Positions 11,255-21,384 of a DNA stretch of 64,000 nt are shown piece after piece. This stretch comes from Populus alba. Taxonomy: Eukaryota > Streptophyta > Magnoliopsida > Malpighiales > Salicaceae. The notes beneath the pieces were generated by a model. It saw nothing but the letters and a program-made list of their open reading frames with translations, searched no databases and had not been told where the DNA came from. The first letter of the stretch is position 1, and every line of letters starts with the position of its first letter. The position numbers and the translations under genes were made by a program. The DNA is taken from contig NC_133302.1 of the NCBI RefSeq assembly GCF_005239225.2, positions 17,339,357-17,403,356 of the forward strand, written 5' to 3'.

Positions 11255-11880
11255 TTACCGACGGATAGTGATTCGTCGGTATCTCACAGAGAGTTCGAAA
11301 TTAATTACGTGAAATGCCACCACCACCGATGACATTACCGACGGCTTCATCGACACATACACCGACGGATTATAGTCCGTCGGTATCTCACATAGAGTTC
11401 GAAAATATTTACAACAAAATGCCACAATCACCGACGTCCATACCGACGGATTCTAGTCCGTCGGTATCTCACAGAGAGTTCGAAAATATTTACAACAAAA
11501 TGCCACAATCACCGACGTCCATACCGACGGATAATCATCCGTCGGTATCTCACAGAGAGTTCAAAAATATTTACGCGAAATGCCACCAACACCGAATTAC
11601 CGACGGAGTAGGTCCGTCGGTAATTTGTCGGTTACACATATTACCGACAGAATTACCGACGGACCGCGCGTTTTCCAAAGTGTGTTAATTGCGCCTCTGA
11701 ACTTGTCAGATTACCGACGAAATCACCGACGGACTGCGAAAAATTTGGAGGGCTTTTAAAAATTCGGAGCGAAATTCGAAAAATACCGATGGAATTTTGA
11801 CCTTTTGCCGACGGAATTTTGCCCTGTTACCGACGGAGGTTAAGTCCGTCGGTGATTCCGTCGGTAAAATTGACCTATAA
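11255..11880. repeat. Internal array of CACTA-terminal motifs between the two transposon genes
   Basis: About four copies of an 80-100-bp unit each contain ACCGACGGA, a short spacer and TCCGTCGGT followed by ATCTCACAGAGAGTTCGAAA. The two 9-mers are perfect inverted repeats (for example 11451-11474 and 11521-11545). They are the same motifs as at the element ends. Further single motifs continue to 11865. A TATAAG (11876-11881) and a C/T-rich leader follow directly, so the array lies just upstream of the TNPA-like gene. CACTA-2 has an equivalent block at 30880-31500. Confidence 0.85.
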
Positions 11881-11881
11881 G
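11876..11881 (+). promoter_or_regulatory. Possible TATA box of the TNPA-like gene
   Basis: TATAAG in GACCTATAAGTTCC lies just after the last terminal motif and before a pyrimidine-rich leader (CTTCGCCTCATTTTTTCTTC). CACTA-2 keeps it (CCCTATAAGTTCC, near 31503). Motif and position only. Confidence 0.5.
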
Positions 11882-12179
11882 TTCCAGCCCCGCCGCTTCG
11901 CCTCATTTTTTCTTCTTCTCTCCGCCGCTTCGCTTCTCCTCCGTTTTTCACCTTAGATTTTTCATTTTTTTCACCTCAATCCTTAAACACTTTCACCTTT
12001 AATCTCTAGCAAGATTTGGTGTTGTAAATCTTCATTATATTAAAAGGTATGTGTTTTTTTTTCTAATTTATTTTATTTTATTTTTATTTTAGTTGTTTTT
12101 ATTTTTGTTGTGTTGGTGTTTTTTGTTGCAATGTAGATAAAGTTTTTGAATTTGACACATTATTAAGGTATGTATATTT

Positions 12180-13080
12180 CGTTCCTTTTTTTTTTGAATT
12201 TTTTGAATATTTTTTGAATTTGTTGAATATTTGTGAATTTAATTGTTGAATAATTGAATTTAATTGTTGAATTTATTGAATATTTTTTGTTGTTGTGTTG
12301 TTAGAATTGTTATTAGTTAATTTAACTTAGAATTAGTTAAAGTTGAATATTTGAATATTTTTTGAATATTTTTTGAATTTGTTGAATATTTGTGAATTTA
12401 ATTGTTGAATGTATTGAATATTTTTTGTTGTTGTGTTGTTAGAATTGTTATTAGTTAATTTAACTTAGAATTAGTTAAAGTTGAATATTTGAATATTTTT
12501 TGAATTTGTTGAATATTTGTGAATTTAATTGTTGAATAATTGAATTTAATTGTTGAATTTATTGAATATTTTTTGTTGTTGTGTTGTTAGAATTGTTATT
12601 AGTTAATTTAACTTAGAATTAGTTAAAGTTGAATATTTGAATATTTTTTGAATATTTTTTGAATTTGTTGAATATTTGTGAATTTAATTGTTGAATAATT
12701 GAATTTAATTGTTGAATTTATTGAATATTTTTTGTTGTTGTGTTGTTAGAATTGTTATTAGTTAATTTAACTTAGAATTAGTTAAAGTTGAATATTTGAA
12801 TATTTTTTGAATTTTTTGAATTTGTTGAATATTTGTTAATTTAATTGTTGAATAATTGAATTTAATTGTTGAATTTATTGAATATTTTTTTTGTTGTGTT
12901 GTTAGAATTGTTATTAGTTAATTTAACTTAGAATTAGTTAAAGTTGAATATTTGAATTTTTTTGAATTTGTTGAATTATAATTGTTAATGTTGAATTGTA
13001 ATGATTAATTTGTTGAATTTATTGAATATATTTTTTGTCATATTTTTTATTGTTTTGAATTTATTGAATTGTAAGGATTA
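12180..13080. repeat. Tandem repeat in the leader/intron of the TNPA-like gene
   Basis: Five copies, 140-165 bp apart, contain GTTGTTAGAATTGTTATTAG, AATTTAACTTAGAATTAG and TTGAATATTTGAATATTTTT. CACTA-2 has an unrelated-looking array in the same place (31860-32280), with a unit of about 120 bp (ATTATAATTGTTAATGTTGA). The tandem expansion therefore seems to have happened separately in each copy. Coding of the TNPA-like protein begins only at 13250, so this DNA is probably a long leader intron. Confidence 0.75.
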
Positions 13081-13249
13081 ATAGTTGAATATGTTGGAAT
13101 AATTAGTATAGATTGGTTCGATTGGTTGTGGCTATTGTTAATATTTGCAGGTTTGTGGATTTGGGTAGTATCCAGTATAGGGGAGGTGCTGCCGATTTTT
13201 TTTTAACTTTTGAATTTTATTATACAATTATTAATATAAAATTGTTTAG

Positions 13250-14976
13250 ATGCGCAAAATGAAAACCAGAGCTGGTCGTCTAGTCGAATCAAGTTCGTCT
13301 AGCAGCGATGATAATGTTTCCTTAGGTGCCTCTCAAGAAGAGGCACCTACACCACCTGCGCCGTCAACCGATGCTGCCTCTTCCAGCGATGTTTCACATC
13401 GCAGACGCGGCATGCCTTCGAAGCGGAATCAATTTGCCCGCCAGTTCGAGGCACAGTGGAAGGACGATCTTTCAATGTAAGTTTGTTAATGTTTTAGTTT
13501 TTTTTATATAAAAAAAACAAATTTAAAACATAATTTATGAAGTAATCACAAATTAATTTCATTTCTTTTCAGGTTCACAAACATTGAGGGCCGCCGATTA
13601 ATATCATCGGCGTTTAAAGCGTCGATGGAGATTCCATTGTTTCAATGGAATCAGATATCCAGACATCCTGAATGGATGCCTCAAATCAATGCATGGTTTC
13701 GTAGATTTGAGGTTCGTGTTAATATATAATTTTCAGCTTATTTCTAATAAATTCAAGTTATAATTGTAAATAATTTATTAACATTTTAAAAGATTATTTT
13801 TTTATATACAGCATCGATTCTGCTGGGACGATGAACATGACAGTGTTGTGAGGAGGGTGTGGGAAAATCACGCGGCAATTAGGTAACATCGAAAACAATA
13901 CGACTTTTTTTTACATAATTATTTATGTTTTGAAATGTAATTTTTTCGTGCGTGAATTAGGTTGCGTGATTTTTGGTATGACGCCCAGAAAAAAGCAAAA
14001 AAAACAGCGAGGGATAAGGGGTTACAAGGCTGGAACGATATTGCGGTTTGGAGGGATTGCAAACCAATATACATCCCGAAAGATATATGGCCGCACTATC
14101 TTCAGCACGTGACGTCTGAGCGGTTCACTCGACACTCACAGTCCGGTGCCGGCAACCGGAATCGGCAAATTCATGGCTCGGTTACAACGCACACCGGCGG
14201 CTCCGTTCCGTTTGCTGCACATGCGAAACGGATGGTAAGATTAATTTAAATGAAATATATTGTTCAATTAATTTGTTGTTAATACATTTGTTTCATTATA
14301 TATAGGCTACGTCTCTTGGACGTGAGCCGAGCCCTATGGAGCTGTTTGTGGAGACGCACGTGCGGAGTCATGACCGCCAAAAGGAGACGCAACAGTTCGT
14401 TGACAACCGTGCTCAACAGTTTGTGGTGTGTTTGTTCAACCATTTTATTTTATAAGTTATTATCATGTTTATTGAATTGAATATGATTTTTTTTTTCAGG
14501 AGACCTATAATAATCGGTTGAGGGAGAGATACGGGGATGATCCTTCGACCCATCCGGAATTCGATCCGGATTTGTGGATGGAGGCTGGATCGTCAGGTGG
14601 ACCCGATAAAAATCGGGTTTACGGGCTCTCCAACACTACCGCTGCCAAGTTGCGGTCGACCGGTACTGCTTCAACCGGTGGGAGCTCCCAATCTGTATCG
14701 AGCTCCCAATCTAAGGAGTTTGTGGCCTTGCAGCAAAGGTGCGACCACCTATCAGAGGCGTACACATAACTCAAAGAAGAGCAAAGATTGGCGAACGAAC
14801 AACACAGATTGGCGGATGAACAACGCAGAGCAAAGTCTGAACAACAAAGAGCGGCCTATGAAGAGCTTCGTCAAATGGTCATGAACATGACACAAGGTGG
14901 AACATGTGCGCCTAATCCTTTTTGGCCGCCTAACCCCCACCCTCCTCCTCCTCCTCCTCCTCCACCTTTATATTAA
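13250..14976 (+). pseudogene. TNPA-like CACTA protein (Transposase_24 type), one nonsense codon
   Basis: Six exons with GT-AG junctions keep frame: 13250-13476, 13573-13711, 13812-13882, 13961-14234, 14306-14425 and 14500-14976, 436 codons with the final stop. The N-terminus is Ser-rich (ESSSSSSDD). The middle has the plant Ptta/En-Spm transposase region (FWYDAQKKAKKTARD, WPHYLQHVTSERF, REPSPMELFVETH). The C-terminus is a Glu/Gln-rich coiled-coil stretch (LKEEQRLANEQHR) followed by a run of prolines and LY. Proteins of this kind bind the subterminal repeats and assist the TNP2 transposase. A TAA at 14767-14769 stops the last exon just before the coiled coil; CACTA-2 has CAA there. A product ending at that point would keep the conserved core and lose the coiled coil. 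Confidence 0.85.
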
Positions 14977-15129
14977 TTGTTTTTTTTTTTAACACATTCA
15001 TTTTGTAATGAATATTATTTAACTTTGAGTTTTTGTTGCTTAATATAAATTTTATTTGCATAATTGGTTTGTATTACTATTAATTTATATTATTTTTTCT
15101 AAATAATAATAAAAAAAATTACACAAGGA

Positions 15130-15569
15130 TTTACCGACGGAAAAAATCCGTCGGCATTGGACAGTGTCTGCGGTATTCCATCCCATCACCGATGGAAATA
15201 ATCCGTCGGTATAAAAATACCGACGAATTTACAGACGGATTTATTCGGTCGGTATGAAATATCACCGACACTTTTGCCGACGGATATAGTCCGTCAGTAT
15301 TTACATAACACTGACGGAAAATATTCCGTCGGTATAGTCCATGTGGGAAACTTTTTTTTTTTGGCGCGCACGGTCCGTCGGTAAAACCGTCGGTAAATGT
15401 TTTTTTTGTATTACCGACCGATATAGCGACGGAATGTGGAATCACCGACAAAAGGTATTCCGACGGGCGTATTCCGTCGGTAATATAGTCGGTAAATACT
15501 TTACCGACGAACGTTCTATCACACACCGACGGAATATTTCCGTCGGTAAAACTGTGAAATCTTGTAGTG
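15130..15569. repeat. 3' subterminal repeat region of CACTA-1
   Basis: Many ACCGACGGA / TCCGTCGGT motifs in both orientations lead to the 3' tip. The equivalent region of CACTA-2 is 34625-35039. Long frames on either strand here are repeat artefacts. Confidence 0.85.
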
Positions 15570-15650
15570 ATCGAGAATGCAAAACAGAGCTAGTTGTAAT
15601 GAAGATTATTGCGATGTGTTTCTATACAAAACGGAAAAAGAAGAAATATT

Positions 15651-16076
15651 TGTTGAAGTTTAGTACCTAAGCTAGAACAGGATTACTTAGCAGTAATCTA
15701 CTGCATGATTATCTAGTTGTTAGCTGAGATTATTATCTAGATTAGGATATGTTTTTGAATTCTTTTGTTAAGTTTATCTAGGATTAAACTAACTTGTAAA
15801 CATCTCCTTGAATAAAGGAGAAGTTGGTTGGTACGTTTCTAGTGTTTGTTTTTCTCTGTAATTCTGTTTTCTTTTTCCTATAAATAAAAGGACATGGGAT
15901 GGCAGTAACCAACAACTCAATTCTGCTCTTTGTTCCTTATACTTAATTATTAAGTTCTGTGTTCTTTCTGTCTTTGTTCTTTCCATCGTGAACTTAGTGC
16001 ATTGTTCTTTTTCTCTTCATCAGCAAATACAAGGCTGTTCTTTATATTTCAACAATTTGTTCTTTATATTTCTACA
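15651..16076 (+). repeat. 5' LTR of a truncated Copia element
   Basis: It begins TGTTGAAGTTTAGTACC directly after a sequence (15573-15650) that is uninterrupted at 37162-37259, which fixes the left end. TATAAATA lies at 15879-15886. The end is inferred at ...TTCTACA (16076) because ATTGGT, the start of a typical primer site, follows. Only this LTR remains; the element has no right end in the window. Confidence 0.75.
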
Positions 16077-16080
16077 ATTG

Positions 16081-17894
16081 GTGAGTTTGCCAGAAAAGTT
16101 TGAACATAAAATCTGTTCTTTAGAAGATTCTAAAGATTTTTCTGAAATGAGCTTGCAAGAACTGGTGAATGCATTGCAAGCTGTTGAGCAAAGGCAAGCA
16201 TATAGACAAGAAGGATCAAGTGAAGGAGCTCTTGTTGCAGTTTACAAGGATAAGAGTCAGGCTAAGAACATCTTCAGAAATAATCAAGAAGGAAAAAGAG
16301 AAAAAGGAAGAAGCTGGAAATCTGCTAACTGGCAACAGAACAACAACAACAGCTTCATGAGGGGGAAAGATAAGAAAGAGCATTTTCCTGCTTGCAAATA
16401 CTGTCAGAAAACTAATCATCTTGAAGCCTGGTGTTGGCTCAAGAATGCTCAATGCCGAAACTGCAAGCAATTTGATCACATCCAAAGATTTTGCAAAAAT
16501 AAAACAGAAACTGAACAACAAGCTCAAATAGCCGATTGTTCAAAAGTCAAAGAAGATCTTTTATTCATGGTCACAATTCAGGACATGTGTAATTCAGTAG
16601 AGACAAAGGACTCATCATGGCTCATTGATAGCGGCTGGACTAACCATATGACAGCAGACTTAAGCTTATTCAGAGACTTGGATAAAAGCTACCTATCTAA
16701 AGTCAGAATTGGCAATGGAGACTTTGTGAAGGTTGAAGGAAAAGGAGCAATTGCAGTAGAAACACTGTCAGGTACAAAAATTCTTAAAAATGTTTTTTAT
16801 GTGCCTAAGATCAACCAAAATCTAGTTAGTGTGGGTCAATTGATTGAATCTGGCTATTCAATAGTCTTTAATGATGGAGTGTGTGACATTAAAGATAAAA
16901 ATGGAGTACTTTTACTTTCTGCAAAAATGATGAACCGAAGTTTTAATGTTAATTGGAATGAAGTTTGTTTGAGTGCTAATACTTATGAGAACAAGGAATC
17001 TGTTCTTTGGCACAAACGATTGGGACACTTCAATTATGCAACTCTAAAGAGAATGGCTGACCAGCAGATGACTCACGGGTTACCTGATATTCAAGAGCAG
17101 CAAATTATTTGTGAAGCTTGTCAGTTGGGAAAACAAACCAGAGTTGGTTTTCCTGACAATGCATATAGGGCAATATCTAAACTCTAGCTTGTACACAGAT
17201 GTGTGTGGACCTATGCACAATGAATCATTAAATGGTTCAAAGTATTTTCTTCTGTTTATTGATGATTTTAGCAGGTACTGCTGGGTTTATTTTCTAAAAT
17301 CCAAATTTGATGTGTTTGCTGAGTTTGTCAAGTTTAAGGCAGCAGTTGAACTAGAAACAGGAAACAAATTGAAGATATTGAGATCTGACAATGGAGGAGA
17401 GTATACCTCTCGACAATTTGAAGCATACCTGGCTAAAGAGGGGATTAAACACCAGCTGACTGTTCCCTACACACCACAGCAAAATGGTGTAAGTGAAAGA
17501 AGAAACCGAACATTGATGGAGATGGCAAGATGTTTGCTATATGAGAATAAGCTGCCATTGAATTTCTGGGCAGAAGCAGTAAACACAACATCATATGTTA
17601 TATACCGAATGGCTTCAAGAGTTTTAGCAGATAAAACTCCTTATGAACTCTGGTATGGTTTTAAACCCAGTATTGATCATTTAAAGGTGTTTGGCAGTAT
17701 TTGTTATGTTTTGAAACCTGAAGTGAGAAGAAGAAAACTTGATCAAAAGGCTGATATAGGGATCTTTATAGGCTATAGTACAACATCTAAAGCTTATAAA
17801 ATTAATGATCTGAATTCTAACAAAGTTGTGGTTGCTAGAAATGTCAAAGTTGTAGAAAATGCTACATGGGATTGGAAAAATTCATCAGATGAAG
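16081..17894 (+). pseudogene. Copia gag-protease-integrase remnant
   Basis: The frame from about 16081 gives late gag (LPEKFEHKICSLEDS), two zinc-knuckle-like clusters (CKYCQKTNHLEAWC and CRNCKQFDHIQRFC), a protease with DSGWTNHM (Ala or Cys is usual in place of Trp), the pre-integrase His/Cys finger (LWHKRLGHFN ... CEACQLGK) and the integrase core (TDVCGP, SDNGGEY, PQQNGVSERRNRT). A TAG at 17185-17187 and a two-base loss just after it break the frame in early integrase; the rest continues in another frame from about 17195. The coding ends at 17894, where the neighbouring LTR begins. No function is expected. Confidence 0.85.
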
Positions 17895-18258
17895 TGTCGC
17901 ACGTCGGAAAATCCACGCGGCATCGGCTGGTGATTTTTCTCGTTGTTGCGTTTGCTTTGAATTCGTTCGTTGGAGCCGCCACCTAGTAATTTATTGAAGG
18001 CTACTAGGAAACCGGATGTACTGGTCTTGTCAGAGATTCGCGGGTAAGGAACTGGTTGTGGTTAGGGAAGGTATTAGCACCCCTAACGCACCCTACCTGA
18101 GGTAAGCTGCTTTGTGGCTTTGATGTGTTAAAGAAGTTTTAAAATTTTATCTTTTCATCGGATATTAGAAATACAACTTACGTATAAGTTGATAATTCTT
18201 GACCGTGATCCAATCAAAAATATTAAATTCTCCTTTTACCTTTGCGATTTTATCCTAA

Positions 18259-18295
<37 letters not shown>

Positions 18296-19914
18296 CAAAT
18301 CCATAAAACAAATACAAACACACACATACAATTTCATTATATTTTCTTTTCTTTTCTTTTCTTTTCCCCTTTTGTTTTTTTCCTTCCATATTTATAAAAT
18401 ACAAATTACAAAAAATCAAAACTAAACAAAAATTACATTAAACAATTCTAAAATTACAAAACAGCCATTCAAAAACTCCATAACAGTGCTGGGACCAATT
18501 CTGTGAAGCATGAACAGTGGTGGCGCGTCTTCCAACGCGCCACCGTCACTGGCGGCACGTGGGTTCGCGCGCCGCCGCAGGAAGAAAAAACGCAAGGTGG
18601 CCGATCTAGCTCAGCTTCTTCTCCTCAGTTTCCCTACACCGGTGGTGACCTGCAAAACAACCGGACATACCACAGGCAGTCGATTTTAATTTTTGTTCTT
18701 TGTTTTCAATTTATTTTTCTTTCTCTTCCTCTTCGTTTCGGGTCTGCTTCCCTCTCAGCCGATCTGTTCTTGTCTTTTGCTTGCCCATCCTTCTCTGTTT
18801 CAGGTGGTGGCAAGGCCAAGGGGGAACGGCCGTGTGTGGGCTGCTGCTGTGTGGTCTTCACTCCGGTCGGTGCCAGTGGTGGTTGGCTTTTGCTGCCGGT
18901 GTCCGGCCGCAGAGGGAGAGGCTGTCTTGGAGCTGCTCGGGGTCGATTGCTCTAACCGCTGCTACTGGAGGATGGGGTCGTCGTTGCACGAGGATGGGGT
19001 CGTCGTTGCTGTATTCCGTCTGAGATGAGAGGAGAGGCGGCCGTTCTCTGTCGGGTGGAGCTGGAGACCGTGAGAAGAAAATGGGAAGCTTCTGTGCTAA
19101 GGGCAGGTCTTGGCCAGGTCAGAGCTAAAATATGGGTGGTGGCTTCAGTAAGGGAAATGGAGAGTGAGACTTGACCGGCTGAAGGCAGAAGAAACTGAAA
19201 AATCAAAAAAGGGGGGGTCGGCTGCAGAGAAGATGAAAATGGCCAAGGGGAGATGACGGGGAGATGGGGGAAAGGAAGCTAAAAAATCAAAAGGAGGTTG
19301 GCGGCCCTCTGGCTAAAGAAGAAGAGGGTTGTTTTCAAGGTCAAGGGGTGCGGCTGCTCTGGTTTCGGGAGCTCGAAAATAAAATCATGGGGGTCGGCTT
19401 GTCTTGGCTTTAGGAGAAGAAGACTCGGGGAGAAAAATTCAAAACAGCTGGGGGGAAGGGTGGCGGCAGGCTTGGTAGAGATAGGTTTAGGGTTAGGATG
19501 TTTTTTTTTTTTTGTATTTTCTGATATTTCAAAAATTACCCCCCTCTAAAAATTCAGTGTAGCATGGTATTTATAGGAAAAGTTTTGCTAGGTTTTCAAA
19601 TTAGTCCCTCAACTTTTCCTTTCCTTCTCTTTTCCTCTTTGTTTTGTAAATTTTGATTTTTCTTATTTTTTTGTAGTTTTTGAAAATGAGCAATATCAAC
19701 GTCGACTCAATGAGGAAAATCAATGATTTTAAAAATGACGCGTGAAAAGTCGAACGCGTTTGAAAAATTAAATTCTTTTTTAGACGACGCTGAAAATGCT
19801 AAAATGACGAGAATATATTAAAAAAACATATTTTTTTGGATTTTCATTGTTTTATCTAGTTTTGGAGTTTTTGAAAATATATCAAAAACATGGGTCAAAA
19901 ATTGGGTAGCAACA
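17895..19914 (-). repeat. 3' LTR (minus orientation) of the large LTR element
   Basis: Its plus-strand start TGTCGCACGTCGGAAAATCC and end ATTGGGTAGCAACA match the right LTR. It includes an (AT)n run near 18263-18291 and a GC-rich section at 18500-19450. The open frames in that GC-rich section (for example 18503-19023) differ between the two LTRs and are not genes. This copy abuts truncated Copia DNA. Confidence 0.8.
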
Positions 19915-19928
19915 GATGCCCCCTCTTT
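19915..19928 (-). other. Polypurine tract of the large LTR element
   Basis: The minus strand reads AAAGAGGGGGCATC directly before the LTR start TGTTGC. This is the expected plus-strand primer position and sets the element's orientation. Confidence 0.7.
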
Positions 19929-20089
19929 ACAATGCTTACGAAGCAAAAATCCTCAATGTTTTGCATATTAAGCTTTGTAAAGAAAAACTTGTCTTTCTGT
20001 TTGCTCAATATCCACTTCATCTAAAAACCTTACTCTTTTCTTTTTTTTCTTGTCTTTCTCTCTCTCTCTTTTTTTCATTATCCTGAGAT

Positions 20090-20710
20090 CCCATCTGGCG
20101 ACCTCCTTTAACCAAAACCAAAGAATGTGTGTAACTCGGTCAACCTGAAATCCCATATGGAGATTCCCTTTAACCAAAGCTACATGAGATCCCATCTGGC
20201 GACCTCATTAAACCAAAAAACAAAAAAATATGTGTAACTCAGTTAACCTGAAATCCCATCTGGCGATTCCTTTTAACCATAGCTACATGAGATCCCATCT
20301 GGCGACCACATTCAACTGGAACGAAATATGTGTAACTCGGTTAACCTGAAATCCCATCTGGTGATTCCCTTTAACCAAAGCTACATGAGATCCCATCTGG
20401 CGACCTCATTCAATTGGAACGAAATATGTGTAACTCGGTTAACCTGAAATCCCATCTGGCGATTCCTTTTAACCAAAGCTACATGACATCCCATCTGGCG
20501 ACCTCATTCAACTGAAACAAAAGTATGTGTAACTCGGTTAACCTGAAATCCCATCTGGTGATTCCCTTTAACCAAAGCTACATGAGATCCCATCTGGCGA
20601 CCTCATTCAATTGGAACGAAATATGTGTAACTCGGTTAACCTGAAATCCCATCTGGTGATTCCCTTTAACCCAAGCTACATGAGATCCCATCTGGCGACC
20701 TCATTTAACC
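20090..20710. repeat. Tandem array A (about 100-bp unit) in the large LTR element
   Basis: About six units start near 20140, 20240, 20343, 20441, 20540 and 20638. Each holds two half-units with CCCATCTGGCGA (variant CCCATCTGGTGA) separated by TTTAACCAAAGCTACATGAG, plus TATGTGTAACTCGGTTAACC. The array lies close to the 3' LTR, where Ogre-type elements commonly carry tandem repeats. It is non-coding. Confidence 0.85.
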
Positions 20711-20936
20711 AAAACAAAAGAAAGCGTAAAAAACGGTCTTATTGTAATGGGTGACCTACCCAGGTGGAAAGAATATGAAAAAAAACGGTCTCATTATGAT
20801 GGGTGACCTACCCAGATGGAAAAGAATATGAAGTGTGGTCTCATTATAATGGGTGACCTACCCATGTGGAAAGAATATGAAAAAGCGGTCTCGTTGTGAT
20901 GGGCGACCTACCCAAATAGAAAGAATGTGAAGTGCG

Positions 20937-21384
20937 ACCTACCCTTCCCCGAAACAATTTCATTTTATGGCTTGCTATGCTTGGGAAGCTCAGAACTAGA
21001 GATCGGCTGAGATTCATCCACACCGACACATTCTGTATCTTTTGTAGGCAGGACGAGGAGAGCCATGAGCATCTGTTCTTTGGCTGCCGATGGACATTCT
21101 CCTTGTGGAACAACACTAAAGACTGGCTGAGAATAAACAAGCGCATGTCCACCCTAAAGAGTGCTGTGCGGGGACTGTCAACCAGGGGGAAGAATTTGGA
21201 AGCTAGAATGCGACGAGTCTCTCTCAGCATGATAGTTTACTTGATATGGGATGAAAGGAACAAGAGAATATTTGAGGGAAAAAGTGCCCTTCCTGCACAG
21301 GTTTTTCGAAAATTTCAAATCCTTTTCTTCATGGTGCTTCGTTTCCATGAGAAAAATCATTTTCTCATCAACGTTGCCTGGTGA
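20937..21384 (+). pseudogene. LINE ORF2 C-terminal fragment (zf-RVT domain)
   Basis: About 149 residues run open from the truncation point to TGA at 21382-21384. The stretch FILWLAMLGKLRTRDRL, then CIFCRQDEESHEHLFFGC with the Cys/His pairs, then VYLIWDERNKRIFEG is the typical reverse-transcriptase zinc-binding domain at the end of plant L1-type ORF2. The endonuclease and reverse transcriptase parts are missing, so the copy is dead on arrival, as most LINE inserts are. Confidence 0.85.

Larger units (their letters stand above)
6273..15569 (+). mobile_element. CACTA (En/Spm-class) DNA transposon, copy 1
   Basis: The element starts CACTACCAGAAATTCGC and ends with AAATCTTGTAGTG, so both tips carry the CACTA/TAGTG terminal motif. 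A 3-bp target duplication ATC flanks it (6270-6272 and 15570-15572), as expected for this superfamily. Subterminal regions are packed with ACCGACGGA and its complement TCCGTCGGT (6290-6960 and 15130-15560), the likely transposase-binding repeats. Two genes on the plus strand follow the usual plan: a TNP2-type transposase and a TNPA-like protein. Both have one premature stop, so this copy is probably not autonomous, although its termini look competent. Confidence 0.95.
15651..17894 (+). mobile_element. Copia retrotransposon, 3' part missing
   Basis: LTR, partial gag, protease and integrase are present. The reverse transcriptase, RNase H and 3' LTR are missing, because the LTR of the large minus-strand element begins abruptly at 17895. 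The primer site and the start of gag are also gone, by an internal deletion just after the LTR at about 16080. The left flank is known from an empty homologous site at 37162-37259. Confidence 0.85.

Noticed and set aside
18263..18291. (AT)n run, with a similar run at 63317-63349
   Set aside because: Ordinary microsatellites, with no further signal.
18503..19028. Overlapping frames of 107-150 codons in the left LTR of the large element
   Set aside because: They lie in GC-rich LTR sequence and are not conserved in the right LTR.
20090..20710. A CRISPR-like array (regular repeats)
   Set aside because: The whole unit is repeated with no unique spacers, it is inside a plant retroelement, and no cas-like gene is near.
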